Of a stretch of DNA of 64,000 bases, positions 46,690-58,424 are shown one piece after another. Both the position numbers and the translations under genes were made by a program. The notes under the pieces are model-generated. The model ran no database searches. It worked only from the letters and a program-made list of their open reading frames with translations, and was not told the origin of the DNA. The stretch is from positions 31,553,001 through 31,617,000 of the forward strand of contig JAZBRS010000023.1 of assembly GCA_037176725.1 (NCBI GenBank). The letters run 5' to 3'. How positions within the stretch are numbered: the first letter of the stretch is position 1; the number at the start of each line of letters is the position of its first letter. The DNA comes from Posidonia oceanica. Taxonomy: Eukaryota; Streptophyta; Magnoliopsida; Alismatales; Posidoniaceae.

Positions 46690-47960
46690 AAGATCCTCGG
46701 AGCACAACCGGTATAACAAAGCAAACCAATCAAAGAAAGATCCCCGAAGCACAACCGGAACAACAAAGCAAATCAAATCAGAAAGATTCCCGGAGCATAA
46801 CCGGGACACCAAAGCAAAGATCCCCGGAGCATAACCGAGATAACAAAGCAAAAGCAGGTACCCCCGGAGCACCACTGGACAAACAAAGCAAGCCCCGGAG
46901 CATAATTGGACAAACAAAGCAAGCCTCGGAGCACCACCGGACAAACAAAGCAAGCCCCGGAGCACCACCGGACAAACAAAGCAAGCCCCGGAGCACCACC
47001 AGACAAACAAAGCAAGCCCTGGAGCACAATCGGACATACAAAGCAAGCCCTGGAGCACAACTGGACAAACAAAGCAAGCCCCGGAGCACCACCAGACAAA
47101 CAAAGCAAGCCCCGGAGCACAACTGGACAAACAAAGTAAGCCCTGAAGCACAACCGGACAAACAAAGCAAGCCCTGGAGCACCACCGGACAAACAAAGCA
47201 AGCCCCGGAGCACAACCGGACAAACAAAGCAAGCCTCGGAGCACAACCGGACAAATAAAGCAAGCCCTAGAGCACAACCCGACAAACAAAGCAAACCCTG
47301 GAGCACAACCGGACAAACAAAGCAAGCCCCGGAGCACAACCGGACAAACAAAGCAAGCCCCGGAGCACAACCGGACAAACAAAGCAAGCCCGGAGCATAA
47401 CCGGGACACCAAAGCAAAGATCCCCGGAGCATAACCGGGACAACAAAGCAAACCTACCAAGGAAAAAACCCCGGAGCACAACCGGACCAACAAAGCAAGC
47501 CCCGGAGCACAACCGGACAGACAAAGCAAACCCCGGAGCACAACCGGACAAACAAAGCAAAATCAAATCAGCAAGAAGAACCCCAGAGCACAACCGGGAC
47601 AACAAAGCAAACCTACCAAGGAAAGATCCCCGGAGCATAACCGGGATACCAAAGCAAAGATCCCCGGAGCATAACCGGGATAACAAAGCAAATCAATCAA
47701 AAGCAGGTACCCTGGAGCACGACCGGACATACAAAGCAAGCCCCGGAGCACAACCGGACAAACAAAGCAAGCCCCGGAGCACAACCGGACAAACAAAGCA
47801 AACCCCAGAGCATGACTGGACCAACAAAGCAACCGCGGAGCACAATCAGACAAACAAAGCAAAACCAACCAATAGAAAGATCCCCGGAGCATGACCTGGT
47901 CAACAAAGCAACAAACAAACAAAGCAAAACCAACCAATAGAAAGATCCCCGGAGCATGAC
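46690..47960 (+). repeat. E1 minisatellite B: 31-bp units
   Basis: Units close to GCAAGCCCCGGAGCACAACC plus GGACAAACAAA, about 38 copies, in blocks broken by longer variants (GATCCCCGGAGCATAACCGG). CCGG-7 nt-CCGG gives a short stem in each unit. A 31-bp period visits all frames in turn, which explains the long apparent ORFs on both strands. Confidence 0.92.
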
Positions 47961-47999
47961 CTGGTCAACAAAGCAAAGCCAACGGTATTAATGAACCCC

Positions 48000-48400
48000 C
48001 TGTTCACTAACTCTCGGGTCAGAAGATGATGGTCTCCACCGAGAATGTAGGCAAAATTCAATGAAAGGACACTTGATTCTGACGAATAACGCTAACGGCA
48101 TCGACGGACTCATCGTTCATCGATTCTGGGTCACGAGATCACGGTCTCTGTCGAGAATATAGGCAACATTCAATGAAAGGACACCTAATTGTGACGAATA
48201 GAGCCAACGTGGTCGGCAGAGAAGAGGTCATTTCCCCTGTTGCCTGGGAGCATCATGGACCTCTCGCTCACCAATCCGCGTATCATGAGACGACGGTCCC
48301 CTGGGAGAGTGTAGGCTACACTCAAGGAAAGGGCACCTGATCATGACAAATTGCATTCACGCATGTGTCAGTCTGCCTTGGGTGGTGAGAAAAATTCCTG
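48000..48400 (+). repeat. E1 repeat C: three diverged copies of a 120-140 bp unit
   Basis: Each copy has a GATGGTCTCCACCGAGAATG-like block followed by TAGGC, CATTCAATGAAAGGACACC and GACGAATA. Copies start near 48020, 48125 and 48275. Confidence 0.7.
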
Positions 48401-48584
48401 AGCCAACCCGGTATACAAATTAAAGCTGACGATGATGGAGGAACCTCATTACCTAGGGTCATGCATTGCATATCATGACCCCTTTTGCATTCCCGTCAGC
48501 ACGCATCCATGCATAGCGCATTGTATTGCATTCGCATTGTACTGCATTCACATTGAGTGGTCATCGGAATCATTAGCTATCCAT

Positions 48585-48830
48585 CCTTTTAGTTTGACCC
48601 CCGCGGGCCACCCCCGTGGCATGTCTTTTAGTTTGACCCCTGCGGGCCATCCTCGTAGCATGTCTTTTAGTTTGACCCCTGTGGGCCATCCCCGTAGCTT
48701 GTCTTTTAGTTTGACCCCCGCGGGTCTTCCCTGTGGCAGTGTCCTTTAGCTTGACCCCCATAGGTCTTCCCCGTGGCATGTCGTTAGTTTGCTCCCCTTG
48801 GGCAATCCCCTTGGCCGTGTTTCTTTAGCC
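48585..48830 (+). repeat. E1 repeat D: 39-bp units
   Basis: Five to six copies of CTTTTAGTTTGACCCCCGCG plus GGCCACCCCCGTGGCATGT, decaying towards the right. The GTTTGACCCC / CCGTGGC parts resemble the sequence style of minisatellite A. Confidence 0.8.
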
Positions 48831-48952
48831 GACTCTCTTTGTGTCCTGTCCAAGTCTGGTGGCAGTAGGCATTGGATTTCATTTAGGACCCCCAGGTAGT
48901 GCCACACGGGGGTATCGTCTCGTCTTGTAGATAGCTTCGTGCCAAAACCATC

Positions 48953-48969
48953 TTCAAGGAGGGGCAATC
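48953..48969 (+). promoter_or_regulatory. E1 polypurine tract
   Basis: CAAGGAGGGGCAATC lies directly before the LTR start. It is the expected primer for plus-strand DNA synthesis. GGGG pairs with CCCC at the LTR start around an ATCTATAGAT palindrome. Confidence 0.7.
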
Positions 48970-50086
48970 TATAGATACCCCATTTTGGCACTCCCTTCAT
49001 GTTAGGATAGTCTCTTGCATTAGGTCGCTTTTAGAGGCCCTCCACCCATTTCTGAATCTCACTTGAGCCAAATGTTCCTCTCAAGTCTAAAATTCTATTT
49101 CTTTCTAAGCCCCAAATGTTGGCAACCTGAGTGTCCTTCATGTCCTGACCAAATTTGGAAGTCAAACTGATTAAGGGTGTTGTCTAGCGTATAACACTTC
49201 TAAAACAGGAAACTCTGCTGACTTGGCATTTGTGTCCTTTTTTGTTCCTCCCTTGCTTCTATAAAAGCATGGGTACCCCCATAGTGTTCAAGGCCGGATT
49301 TTTGAGAGAGGAAAAGAGCTAAGAAGCTTTTGGAACTCACATACTCTTGAGATTAAAAATCTTAGAGAAGTGAGGTCCTTAAGAACTGAGAGTGAAAAAG
49401 AGGTTTTGAAAGAGAAGAGTCTTAGAAATAGCTGGAGGATCCTTTTGTCGTTGTTGGCTTTATGCTAACACGGTTTGCACCTTGTGCATAGACAAAGAAA
49501 ACTCTGTTTCACACATTTCTTTCTTTATTTCTGTTATTACTTGTTTAATTCCATAGCATAGTCAAGCATTTCTTTATTTCAAGATCATACATTGTTAACT
49601 AAGCATACATCTCTTTTATTTGCAATCAGGAGGATCAAACCCCTCGGGTACGTATCTCACTACGCTTTCTTTACTTTCATTTCTACTAACTCTAGATAGA
49701 TTACTACACATATTGATTCATTTCTATATTGTCTTGTTTGTTTTGTTTTGCTAACGTTTGTCATACAAGGAGGAAGAAGGAAGAAAGAACTTACCAAGCA
49801 CGGGCACCCTTGGGCAATGCTGGCGTTGTCCCAAGGTAGCTGAACCCGCAACCACATTACATCTCCCCAAAGGTGTCTCGAGGGCCGGCAAAAGCAAACC
49901 GAGAGTGGCGATCACACCAATTCCATCACACGTGAGTGACGGAGTCGGATACAAAGAAGGGGGACCTTGAGGAAGAGAAGATAGAGCGAGCAAAAGAGGG
50001 AGCCAAAAAGAAGCCTTCTTCTTCTTCCCACAAAACCTCCCTTCATCAATCATCTTCTTCGCCTCACCAAAAACCCCATATCCACA
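48970..50086 (+). repeat. E1 3' LTR
   Basis: 1117 bp, from TATAGATACCCCATTTTGGC (TG of the usual TGTAGACACC start changed to TA) to ACCCCATATCCACA. The right end is fixed by two minus-strand relatives (ends at 50577 and 52186) that share everything up to CCATATCCACA and then differ. A TATA box (TATAAAA, 49260-49266) follows a GCGTATAACACTT motif. A TGGCGATCACACC motif lies about 170 bp before the end. Confidence 0.82.
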
Positions 50087-50283
50087 GTGGTCACCGCGGT
50101 TAACTCGGTGACAAGCTCTAGGTCGACTGGGGTCGACCCTTGTTCCAAATAAAGGGGCTGGGAAGTCTCCTGCACGAAAAGTGGAGAAGAGATAGCAGAT
50201 GTCAAAGCAAGGGAAGGAGAGACCGAAGTTGGTATCTCCTCCGACGCCAAAGAGGAAGAGAGCTGGCCGGTGTGCTGGGCCAT
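50087..50283 (-). pseudogene. gag: E4 gag N-terminus, cut by the E1 insertion
   Basis: ATG at 50283 opens MAQHTGQLSSS, Ser/Thr/Pro-rich, for 65 codons, then stops at the E1 LTR border. E2 and E3 Gag also begin MAQ with a loose Ser/Thr/Pro-rich N-terminus. The similarity is short, so this is a reasoned guess. Confidence 0.5.
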
Positions 50284-50576
50284 AACGGATAGTGAGTGAG
50301 TGCGAAGGGATCTACGGTTGAGAGCGGAGACACGAGACCTAAGACAAACTACTGTTGGAGGCGACAGATAGCTCAGAGACAGAGAGGAGGGACGCTTGAG
50401 TTCCTAGCAGAGGATCTCGCACCTACCTGCGAAAAATAGCAAAGGCGTTAGAGGATGGATGCAAAACAAGTTGTTAGGGGTGGCATGAATGGCACACATG
50501 CAAAATGAATGCCCTATTATGCGCTCTCTCATCATGCATGTCCTGAGTAGGCGGCCTACTCAGACTCACTCATGCG
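50284..50576 (-). other. Leader-like stretch between the E4 gag start and LTR A
   Basis: No gene. A TTTTTCGCAG|GTAGG acceptor-like site is near 50430 on the minus strand. CTGAGTAGG-CGG-CCTACTCAG at 50543-50563 is a 9-bp perfect inverted repeat. No TGG-type PBS follows the LTR end, so the link between LTR A and this gag is unproven. Confidence 0.45.
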
Positions 50577-52185
50577 TGTGGATATGGGATTTTGAGGGAG
50601 AAGAGGGAGAGGAGGCTTTTTGTTTTCATCACTCTCTTGGTTTCTCGGGGTCCCCTTTTGTCGCATCCAACTTCGCCACTCCACGTGTGAGGAAATTGGT
50701 GTGATCACCACTCCAAGTTCGCTTTTGCCAGCCCTCGAGATGCCTTGGGAGATGTGATGTTTGCGAGTTCAGCTACCTTGGGACAACGCCAGCGTTGCCC
50801 AAGGGTGCTCGTGCTTTGATGAGTTTCTTCTTCTTCTTCGTCCTTGTAACAAAATGATATGAAAGATATGGGTTAATTTGGTGTAGTAAGTAATCCTAGA
50901 TATATAGAAAATGACATAAACAAAAACAAGGAAAAACACTTACCTGAGGGGTTTTATCCCCCCCATTGTAACTACCTATGGATGCCTAGCTACAACAATA
51001 TGATAAAGGAAATGCAATATGCAAATGTGTAAAGTAAAATATAACACTAAAGTAAAACCCTCTTTGGGTGTAATGGACTGCTTAGAACATGAAGGATTGA
51101 CGTGGTGTAGTCGACGACGAAAATCTCCAACTTTTAGGCTCTTCCTCTTTCTTTCTTTCTCTCTCTTTTTTTCTCTCAAGTCTGTATTTTCTCAATTCAA
51201 ATTCCTAATCCTCTCAAAAATCCGGTCTCTGGTCCTTTAATCTCTATTTTTCCGTCCCCCTCAAGGTTGAGGGTACCCCTGCTTTTATAGAAGTAGGGGA
51301 AGAACAAAATGTGCCAAAGGAGAGCCAACTCAGCAAACTTTCCAAAACAGAAACGTTGGACACGTATATCTCCGCTTCCAACGTTAGACGCAAGGAAACC
51401 AACGTCTAACAGCCTCCCGAGCTACAACTGTTGTGAATCAAGAATATTCTCCCCTAAGTGCTGATTAATTGTGATTAAGCCACTCTTAATTGACATTAAA
51501 GGGCTTTGACCAGTCAAGGGATCCAAACTTGGTAAAGGAATCAAGATAAAATTTGGGCCAAATAAGGAAAGTTGATTTAGCAAATTGCCACCGTAAGATG
51601 CATGGAACCATGCGTCCTACATTGGACGACTGGAATCACACATATAACGACCCTCCAAGGTATAGCTGTGGATTTGAAGGAATAATTAGGCAATTAATGG
51701 TGGATTAATGCTAATTAAATAAAGATTTGTTAATCAATTGGTCAACAGATCTCCAAAAGGAGTAACAAACAAGCTCTCGGATTTGGCTAAATAAGGAAAG
51801 TTGTGGTCAACACTGGGTTTCAACGTTAGACGCTAGTAAACCAGCGTCCAATGTTAAATGCAGAGACACCCGTGTCTAACACACCCAGGCAGTCCACCTT
51901 CCAAATTTGGCTAAGAACTTAAGGGGGCTAAAATTGCTGTCATTAAAGTACAAATAAAGGACTCCTTAGAGGCACGAAAACATTGTGGTGACCTGGGGAT
52001 CAAATTGGACCTATGGACTGAGTTGATCGTGCAATAGTTCGCAGAGTTGTTATACAAGTAGTATGCTGCGTCCAACGTTGGACGCAGGAAAACACTCTTC
52101 TAACACCCACGATAAGCATTTGGCTCGAATGAGAGAGCTTAGATCGAAAAAAGGAGTTCTAAAGGTGAACCGAGCATGATATGGT
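50577..52185 (-). repeat. LTR A, minus strand, relative of the E1 LTR
   Basis: Read on the minus strand, the R-U5 part (51290 to 50577) matches the E1 LTR from the TATA box (TATAAAA, 51289-51283) to the CCATATCCACA end. The upstream part is longer than in E1 and is made of repeats. I see no clear LTR start, so the upper border (set at LTR B) is uncertain. Confidence 0.65.
51345..52110 (-). repeat. Enhancer-like repeats in the U3 of LTR A
   Basis: Three to four diverged units of 200-250 bp. Each has a CCAACGTTAGACGC-type block (51352-51385, eroded near 51618, 51822, 52074) and a GGCTAAATAAGGAAAGTTG-type block. At 52068-52085 GCGTCCAACGTTGGACGC is an 18-bp perfect palindrome. Confidence 0.65.
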
Positions 52186-52604
52186 TGTGGATATGGGGTT
52201 TTTGGTGAGGAGAGGAAAGCTTGTTTTGGGCTCATTTGCTTTTTCTCGGCATCCCCTTTTTGTATCCAACTCCGTCGCTCCACAAGTGATGTAATTGGTG
52301 TGATCGCCACTCCAGGTTTGCTTTCATCGCTCTCGAGACGCCTTGGGAGATGTGGGGTGTGGGTTCGGCTACCTTGAGACAACGCCGGTGTTGCCCAAGG
52401 GTGCCCGTGCTTGGTGAGTTTCTTCTTCTTCTTCTTCCTTGTAAAACAAATGTTAGAAAAATGAAAGTACAGATTAATATGGTGTAGGCTTATTCAGAGT
52501 ATATAAAATAGAACATAAAGAACCATGGAAAAATACTAACCTAAGGGGTTTGATCCCCCCGGTTGCAACTAATAGAAATGAATATGCTTTGCTATACTAC
52601 ATGT
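52186..52604 (-). repeat. LTR B fragment, minus strand, interrupted by E3
   Basis: It runs from the shared CCATATCCACA end (52186) up to the E3 border and matches LTR A over the whole length, including the CACGGGCACCCTTGGGCAAC block. The rest presumably lies beyond E3, outside the window. It may be a 3' LTR or a solo LTR. Confidence 0.7.
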
Positions 52605-55600
52605 TGACACCCCATTTTGATAGGCTGAATCAATGAAATCTTCTAGTGGCTTCTGAATCCAAATCTAGGTCCAAACCTACACTTTCCTCTCCCTCTTTCT
52701 CTCCAAATCAAGCCCAAACTTAACCTAGAATCACACTCCTTTCCCAAGCCCAAAAACTACCCAAAAACCATAGGAAAACTCACCATTCCTGACTTAGCAA
52801 ACCTGCCAAAAATCCTTAGAAATTTCAAACCAAAACTACTCCCAAAAATCATAGAAAACTTAGGTCAAACTACCCTTTTTCTACACCTCAAAACCCTTGC
52901 AAAACCTTCCTGAATCCAAACCCAAACCTTAGGTCTCACACTAGAGACCCCAGGCCACATACCCACCAAATTTCACCTCTTTTCTAAACCTCTAACCCCT
53001 TCATTTATCCAAATTATCCTTTTCTCTCTCCTGGATTATTCTTTTCTCTCTCCTCTCTCTTTCCTTCTTATTCTCCTTCTTTCCACTCCCTTCTCTCTCC
53101 ATTTCTTGCTTGGCTATGGGCCCACCTTGTGCATCTATCTCTTCTGTATTTTATTTGTATCTTTATTTTATTTTTAGCTTATCTTTTGATTTTCTAAAAT
53201 TTATTTTCCCTCCACTCCTCTCTTTCTTCTTTATTCCTTCATTTCTCCCTTTTCTTTTTCCTTTTCCCTTTCCTTTCCTTTCTTCCACTAAACCCTCAAA
53301 AAACCTTTAAAAGCCTAAAACAAAAGGAAGAACAAATCAAAATCCTAAAAAGGAATAATTAAAAAACTTAAACAAGCAATTAAAGACAAAAACCTAACTA
53401 AATCTAACTAAAACTAAAAACTATGAAGGCAATCTAAAAAATACAAAACAAACAAAAAGAAAATGCTATAAAATCAAGCAAAAACCAAAATATAATCAAA
53501 ACAAACCAAAAAACAAAAACCCTATTAAAAATAATCAAAAAAACAAATCCTAAGAAGAAAGAAAACAATTAAAAGTACTAAGCCAACTAATTAAGAAAAA
53601 GAAAAACTTAACTAAACAAATCTAAAAGAAATGGTTAGAAAATTTTAAAAACGACTTAAAAACTTAAAAAGAAAAAGGGGAAGAACTTAACAAGGAAAAC
53701 CTAACTAAAAAAATATATATATTAAAAGAACTTAACAAACAAAATTAAAAAACAATTCAAAGAAGATTTAAGAAAACCCTAAAAGACTAAAATCAAAAGC
53801 TAAAACTCACCCTAATTAATTTAAAAACAATCTTTAAAAAGCCTAAATCCCAAAGACTTAACAAGAAAAACTTAACTAAAAAACAATTTAAAAACTTAAC
53901 AAACATTTAGACAAAATCAAAAAACAATTTAAAGAAACCTTAAACCCTAAAAACTCAAATCAAAACTAAAACTCTTTCTAACCCTAATTAATTTAAAAAC
54001 AATCTTTCAAAAACCTAATTAAAAGTCCTAACTTAGAAACAACTACTTTAAAAACATTTGCAAATCTTTCCTATTTTATTTTTACTTTTGTTTTTATTTT
54101 ATTTTGAATTTTCTTCTTCTTCCTCTTCTTCATTTCCTTCTCTTCTTTTCTTCCTCTTTCCTTTTATTCTTCTTTCCTTTTCCTCATTTTCTTTGCCGGC
54201 CCAACCCAACTGCAGCTCTTCCCCTCCTTCCTTCTTTCTTTTTTTTTTCTTTTTCCACTCCCGCGCAAGGCCCAACCCGCCAACACCTCTCCTCCTTCTT
54301 CCTTTTCTTCGTCTTCTTCCATTCTTCTCCCCCTCTCACAGCAACTAACGACAGACCTCCCTCCTTTTTTCAAATCTCGCCTGACACCATCTTAACCTCC
54401 CAGTCATTGGCCACGACCCACGACCTTCACCTCTTCCTCCATGCCCTGCCAATGGTGGCAGAACGACCCATCCCTTGACCCTTGACCACTTTCAAACCAG
54501 TGGAGAAGAGAGGAACAAAACCAGGGGAGAATCGGTCCAAAAATAGCTTCTGCTCACACACTCCAAGCCACCAAGCACCCAGCAACCTTCCCCTTCCTTC
54601 GACGCCCGGAATCCAACCCAGAATCCCCCTGAATTCACCCAAAACCTTCACAGCAACCCATCACCACTTCCCCTAGAATTCCCAGCACCGCAGGCCCCCA
54701 TTCCTTCCCAAACTCCAACATCCAACTCCCCTGAACACCACCTTCTCGGACCACCAAGCCCTCAGCCTTCATCCCCACCACAGACCAAACCTTCCACTTC
54801 AAACACTTGTAACCTTTTCTGTCCAAAAATCCCCCCAGCACCAATCTTCTTCTCCAGCCTTCCACCAGCCCTTCTCAGCATCCCTACACCTTCCCCAAGA
54901 TCCCAGGAGTCCACCGGCACCTTCCAATTGAACCAGAGGGCAGTGAACACCTCCCCCCACCTCCGGCATCTTTTGTGTACCCAACAGAAGTCGATTCCTC
55001 CTCCGGTCGTCGAAGCTCCGCTCCAGCTGTCCAGGAAGCTCTGGAGGATCGCACTGAGCAGATCTGGACGATCGCAGCCCACTGGAGACGCCCGTAGCAG
55101 CCGGACCAAGCTCGCCGACTTCTGCAGAAGGCACCGACGTCGGGGGGACTCCTCGGCCAGCAAAACAGGTACTGCTCCTTCCCCTAGGCTAGTTTTCATT
55201 CCCTCTTGCTTTTCCGGCCTTTAGAATAGGGTTTCCCCTCCTCTGCCACCGAGTCAACGCCGCCGCGTCTTCGTCTTTTCCAACGAGCTCCGGCTCTGAT
55301 CCACTGCACCAGCCAGTAGAACTCCGATCCGAGCATCGTCTGAAGTCCGCACGAGCTCCAAGAGCATGCCGGTGCTTTCAGAATGCTCCCTCGACACGCC
55401 GATCGTCCGGACGACCTTCCTCTGGTCTGCAGACCTTCACCGAGCTCTCCGGCCTTCTCCGGGCAGCGTCATGGCTCGCCGAGCGTCGCCCGATCTCCGC
55501 ACAGCTCCGGTGAATGCCGCCAACGCTTCCTTGCCTCCCCAGCATCCCTCCTCCTCCGTCCCTGGCCACTGGTAGCGATCTGCTACAGTGGCCGTTCTTC

Positions 55601-58405
55601 TGAGCTTTTACTGTGCATTTATTTTCCATTACTTCGCATACTTTGCCATGTATTGCATTTTTGCCTTCTGTTTTTGTTTTATTACTTTCCAGTCCTGCCA
55701 TCGTTTAAGAATCATTTAAGTTTGAATTTAAATCATATGAAATTGCATGAAAAACCTAAAAATCTGCTAAATTGCATGTTAGTCCTTCTACTGTGTTTTT
55801 CTTTAAGTTTTAATTTATTTCTAGCACAGCATGTTATTTTATTTGCTTTTTAGTCCTCTGCTGTTATAAGTTATTTATTTTTCTTTATTTCCAACCCAGT
55901 TATTTATTTTATTTGTGTTTCAGTCCATTCACAGTTCATTTAACTTTCTGTGCATTTAATTTTTAGCCCTGCTGTTTACTTTATTTACATATTGGTCCTG
56001 TTGTAGTTCAAATATAGTTTCTAATCTTTATTTTGCAGTCCAGTAGCTTTTCATTTTTGCATGTGGGTCCTGTGGTTGATAATCTCATTTAATACTCTGT
56101 TTTTACCTTAGTAAATTGCATCTTAATCCTTATCTTTACTCTATTTTCGTTTTAGCCCTCTCATCTGTTGGTAAATCATTTTATTTTCTTACTTTTTTTA
56201 CTGCATTGCATTTCCATCCCATACTTTTTGATTTTTGCACATAAGTCCTCTCATCTGTTTTTAGCATTTTATCTTATAAAATTGCATTTTATGCCCTGCA
56301 TGTTTCAAAATCACACATAGATCCTCTGCATGTTTATAAAACTCATTTAAATGCATACTTTTGCTTATAAAATTGTATTTTAGCCCCTACATATTTAAAA
56401 ATTGCACATAGATCCACTGTTTAATTCACAGACCATTTAAAATCACAGTTTTACCTTATAAAATTGCATTTCAACCCCTGCATATTTTCAAATTACATGT
56501 AAGTCCTTCACATGTTTTCAAAACTTATTTAAATGCATGTTTACCTTATTAAATTGCATTTTAAACCCTGCATTTTGTTAAATTGCATTTAGACCCTCAA
56601 GTTTTCAAAAACCGTGCATACAAGCCCCTAACTTTTCAAAATCCTTGCATTTAGGTCCTCAACCTTTTCAAAACTTGCATATAGGTCCTTAAGTTTTCAA
56701 AAAAGTTATTCTTAGGTCCTTTTCTTGCATTTTTGCATGCATTGTAGCCATGCATCCTTGCATTTTGCATCTTTGCACACACTTAAGTGTCCCTAGCTCC
56801 CATTTACATGGGAGGACCTGTTTTGCAGACCCCTAGGACCTCTTTTACACTTAGATACATTCTTCTCCCTTATTCTGGCCCTTCTGCCTTGAAGCCAGCA
56901 TATCTTCTGATCGGACCACCGGATTTTTGCAACCAAGCTACCTGGACGACCCCGGTGGAGCGCACTTCAATACAGACCAAGCATTTCTCAGATCAGGCTT
57001 CAGATCTCCAAGGTAAGTCCTTCTGAACTCTTGCATAGCATTCTTGCACATCATTTGCATTGCATGCATTGTTTTGCTTCCCGTTTTCTCGAGCATGTAA
57101 TTTAGGACTCCCCCTTCTTGCTTATCAACTCTATCTCCCCTTTTCGCGTACTCTTGGCATCTTTAGGTTGTGTTTCCCCTGGATTCGCTACTAATTGTAA
57201 CTTTCTTCTCCCTTTTCCATGATCCGATCGCACTGCGAGCTTTGGGCAGTGTGCGAGACACATCGTGGGACGGATTAGTGGGAAACAGTCACAGAACGGT
57301 GGTGATCCCTCCACTTGCTTTCTTTCCCCTTTGCAGGTCTTCACACTTGCACTACATGGTCCTTAAGCGGTGTTTGTTTCCGCACTTACATCGCTTGCCT
57401 CTTTACTTGTCTGATCCTACCCCTTTGCCTGTTTCTGCATCGTTTTGCGCGCCAGCATCTGTTTTTGCCTGTTTTCGCATCGTTTTGCACGCTAGCATCT
57501 GTTTTTGCCTGTTTTTGCATCGTTTTGCATGCCCGCATCTGTTTTTACTTGTTTCTTGCATTGTTTTGTGCACATGCTTTGTTTCTTGCACTGTTTTGCA
57601 TGCATGCTTTGTTTCTTGCACCGTTTTGTGCACATGCTTTGTTTCTTGCACCGTTTTGAGTGTCGCTTTATCGTTTGCACCGTTTTACGTGCTGATCTTG
57701 TTTTCTTGCACCGTTTCGCATGCTGCTCCCATTTCTCGCATCGTTTTGCATGTTTTATGCTATTTTCTCTTGCATGTCGCCCACATTGCTTGGTTTTACC
57801 GATGTTTTGCTTTTTCTCCTACATTTGCATATAGGGTAGTGATGCTTACTGCCTGGAGTCCTCACGAACCAGGTTTCACCTGGTTCAGAACACAGACAGC
57901 GTTGCTGAGCGCTTAGACTGCACGTTTAATTCCTTGCATTGCATTCCATCACTTAGAGCACACCTTTAAGCATTTAGATAGGCATTCATTGGCACTTAGG
58001 CTTTCAAACCTGCATTTCCCTGCGTATGCGAGCGTAAGCCTAGAAAGACCGATTCTCGGGCATGTTGGGGGTGCCTAACACCTTCCCTGCACGTAACAGG
58101 AGTCCTTGCCCAGTCTTTTGGCCCATAATGACCATATTGCCCTTATCCTAGGCATGAGTCATATCATTTGCATTCATTTGCATTTGTTTTCCTTTGCATT
58201 GCATCCTTTGCTTGGTTTTGCGTGTTTATTCACGCATTACCTCGATTTTCCTTGTCTCCCGATAATAGACACGGTGGCGACTCTGAATTGTCTTATCTTC
58301 TTCTTTCCTTATCTTTTCTCCTTTGTTTTAAGTGTTTTCGAGTTGAGCCTTCCTCCTCGGACATAGCCGCTAATAGTGAACCTGATTCTAATTGGGATTA
58401 CTACA
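52605..58405 (+). repeat. E3 5' LTR
   Basis: 5801 bp from TGACACCCCATTTTGATAGG to GGATTACTACA. It has the same zones as the E2 LTR: pyrimidine-rich, A-rich (53300-54050), GC-rich, TTGCAT field (55730-56770), donor AG|GTAAGT (57013), minisatellite (57420-57770) and the GGGGGTGCCTAACACCTTCC block near 58068. Confidence 0.88.
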
Positions 58406-58406
58406 G

Positions 58407-58424
58407 TGGCGACTCTGCTGGGGA
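58407..58424 (+). promoter_or_regulatory. E3 primer binding site
   Basis: TGGCGACTCTGCTGGGGA, one base after the LTR end, differs from the E2 site at one position. Confidence 0.78.

Larger units (their letters stand above)
1..50086 (+). mobile_element. E1: Tat-lineage Ty3/gypsy retrotransposon, 5' end outside window, interrupted by E2
   Basis: Gag, protease, RT, RNase H and integrase lie in order in 1-7794. A long 3' region follows, broken by the E2 insertion at 9378-37607, then three antisense genes, minisatellites, a polypurine tract at about 48953 and a 3' LTR ending at 50086. Without E2 the visible part is about 21.9 kb. The two sides of E2 fit together: 9121-9377 has the motif cluster and AT-rich run that separate neighbouring antisense genes, and 37608 onward is the 3' flank of the next antisense gene. 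That 1-9377 and 37608-50086 are one element is inferred from this continuity and shared orientation. The 5' LTR and PBS are not in the window. Confidence 0.75.

Noticed and set aside
46552..47957. Open frames on both strands over the 31-bp array
   Set aside because: Pure tandem-repeat translation with no stop in the unit.
48432..48749. Plus-strand 105-codon frame with repeated SLTPAGHPR units
   Set aside because: It is the translation of the 39-bp repeat.
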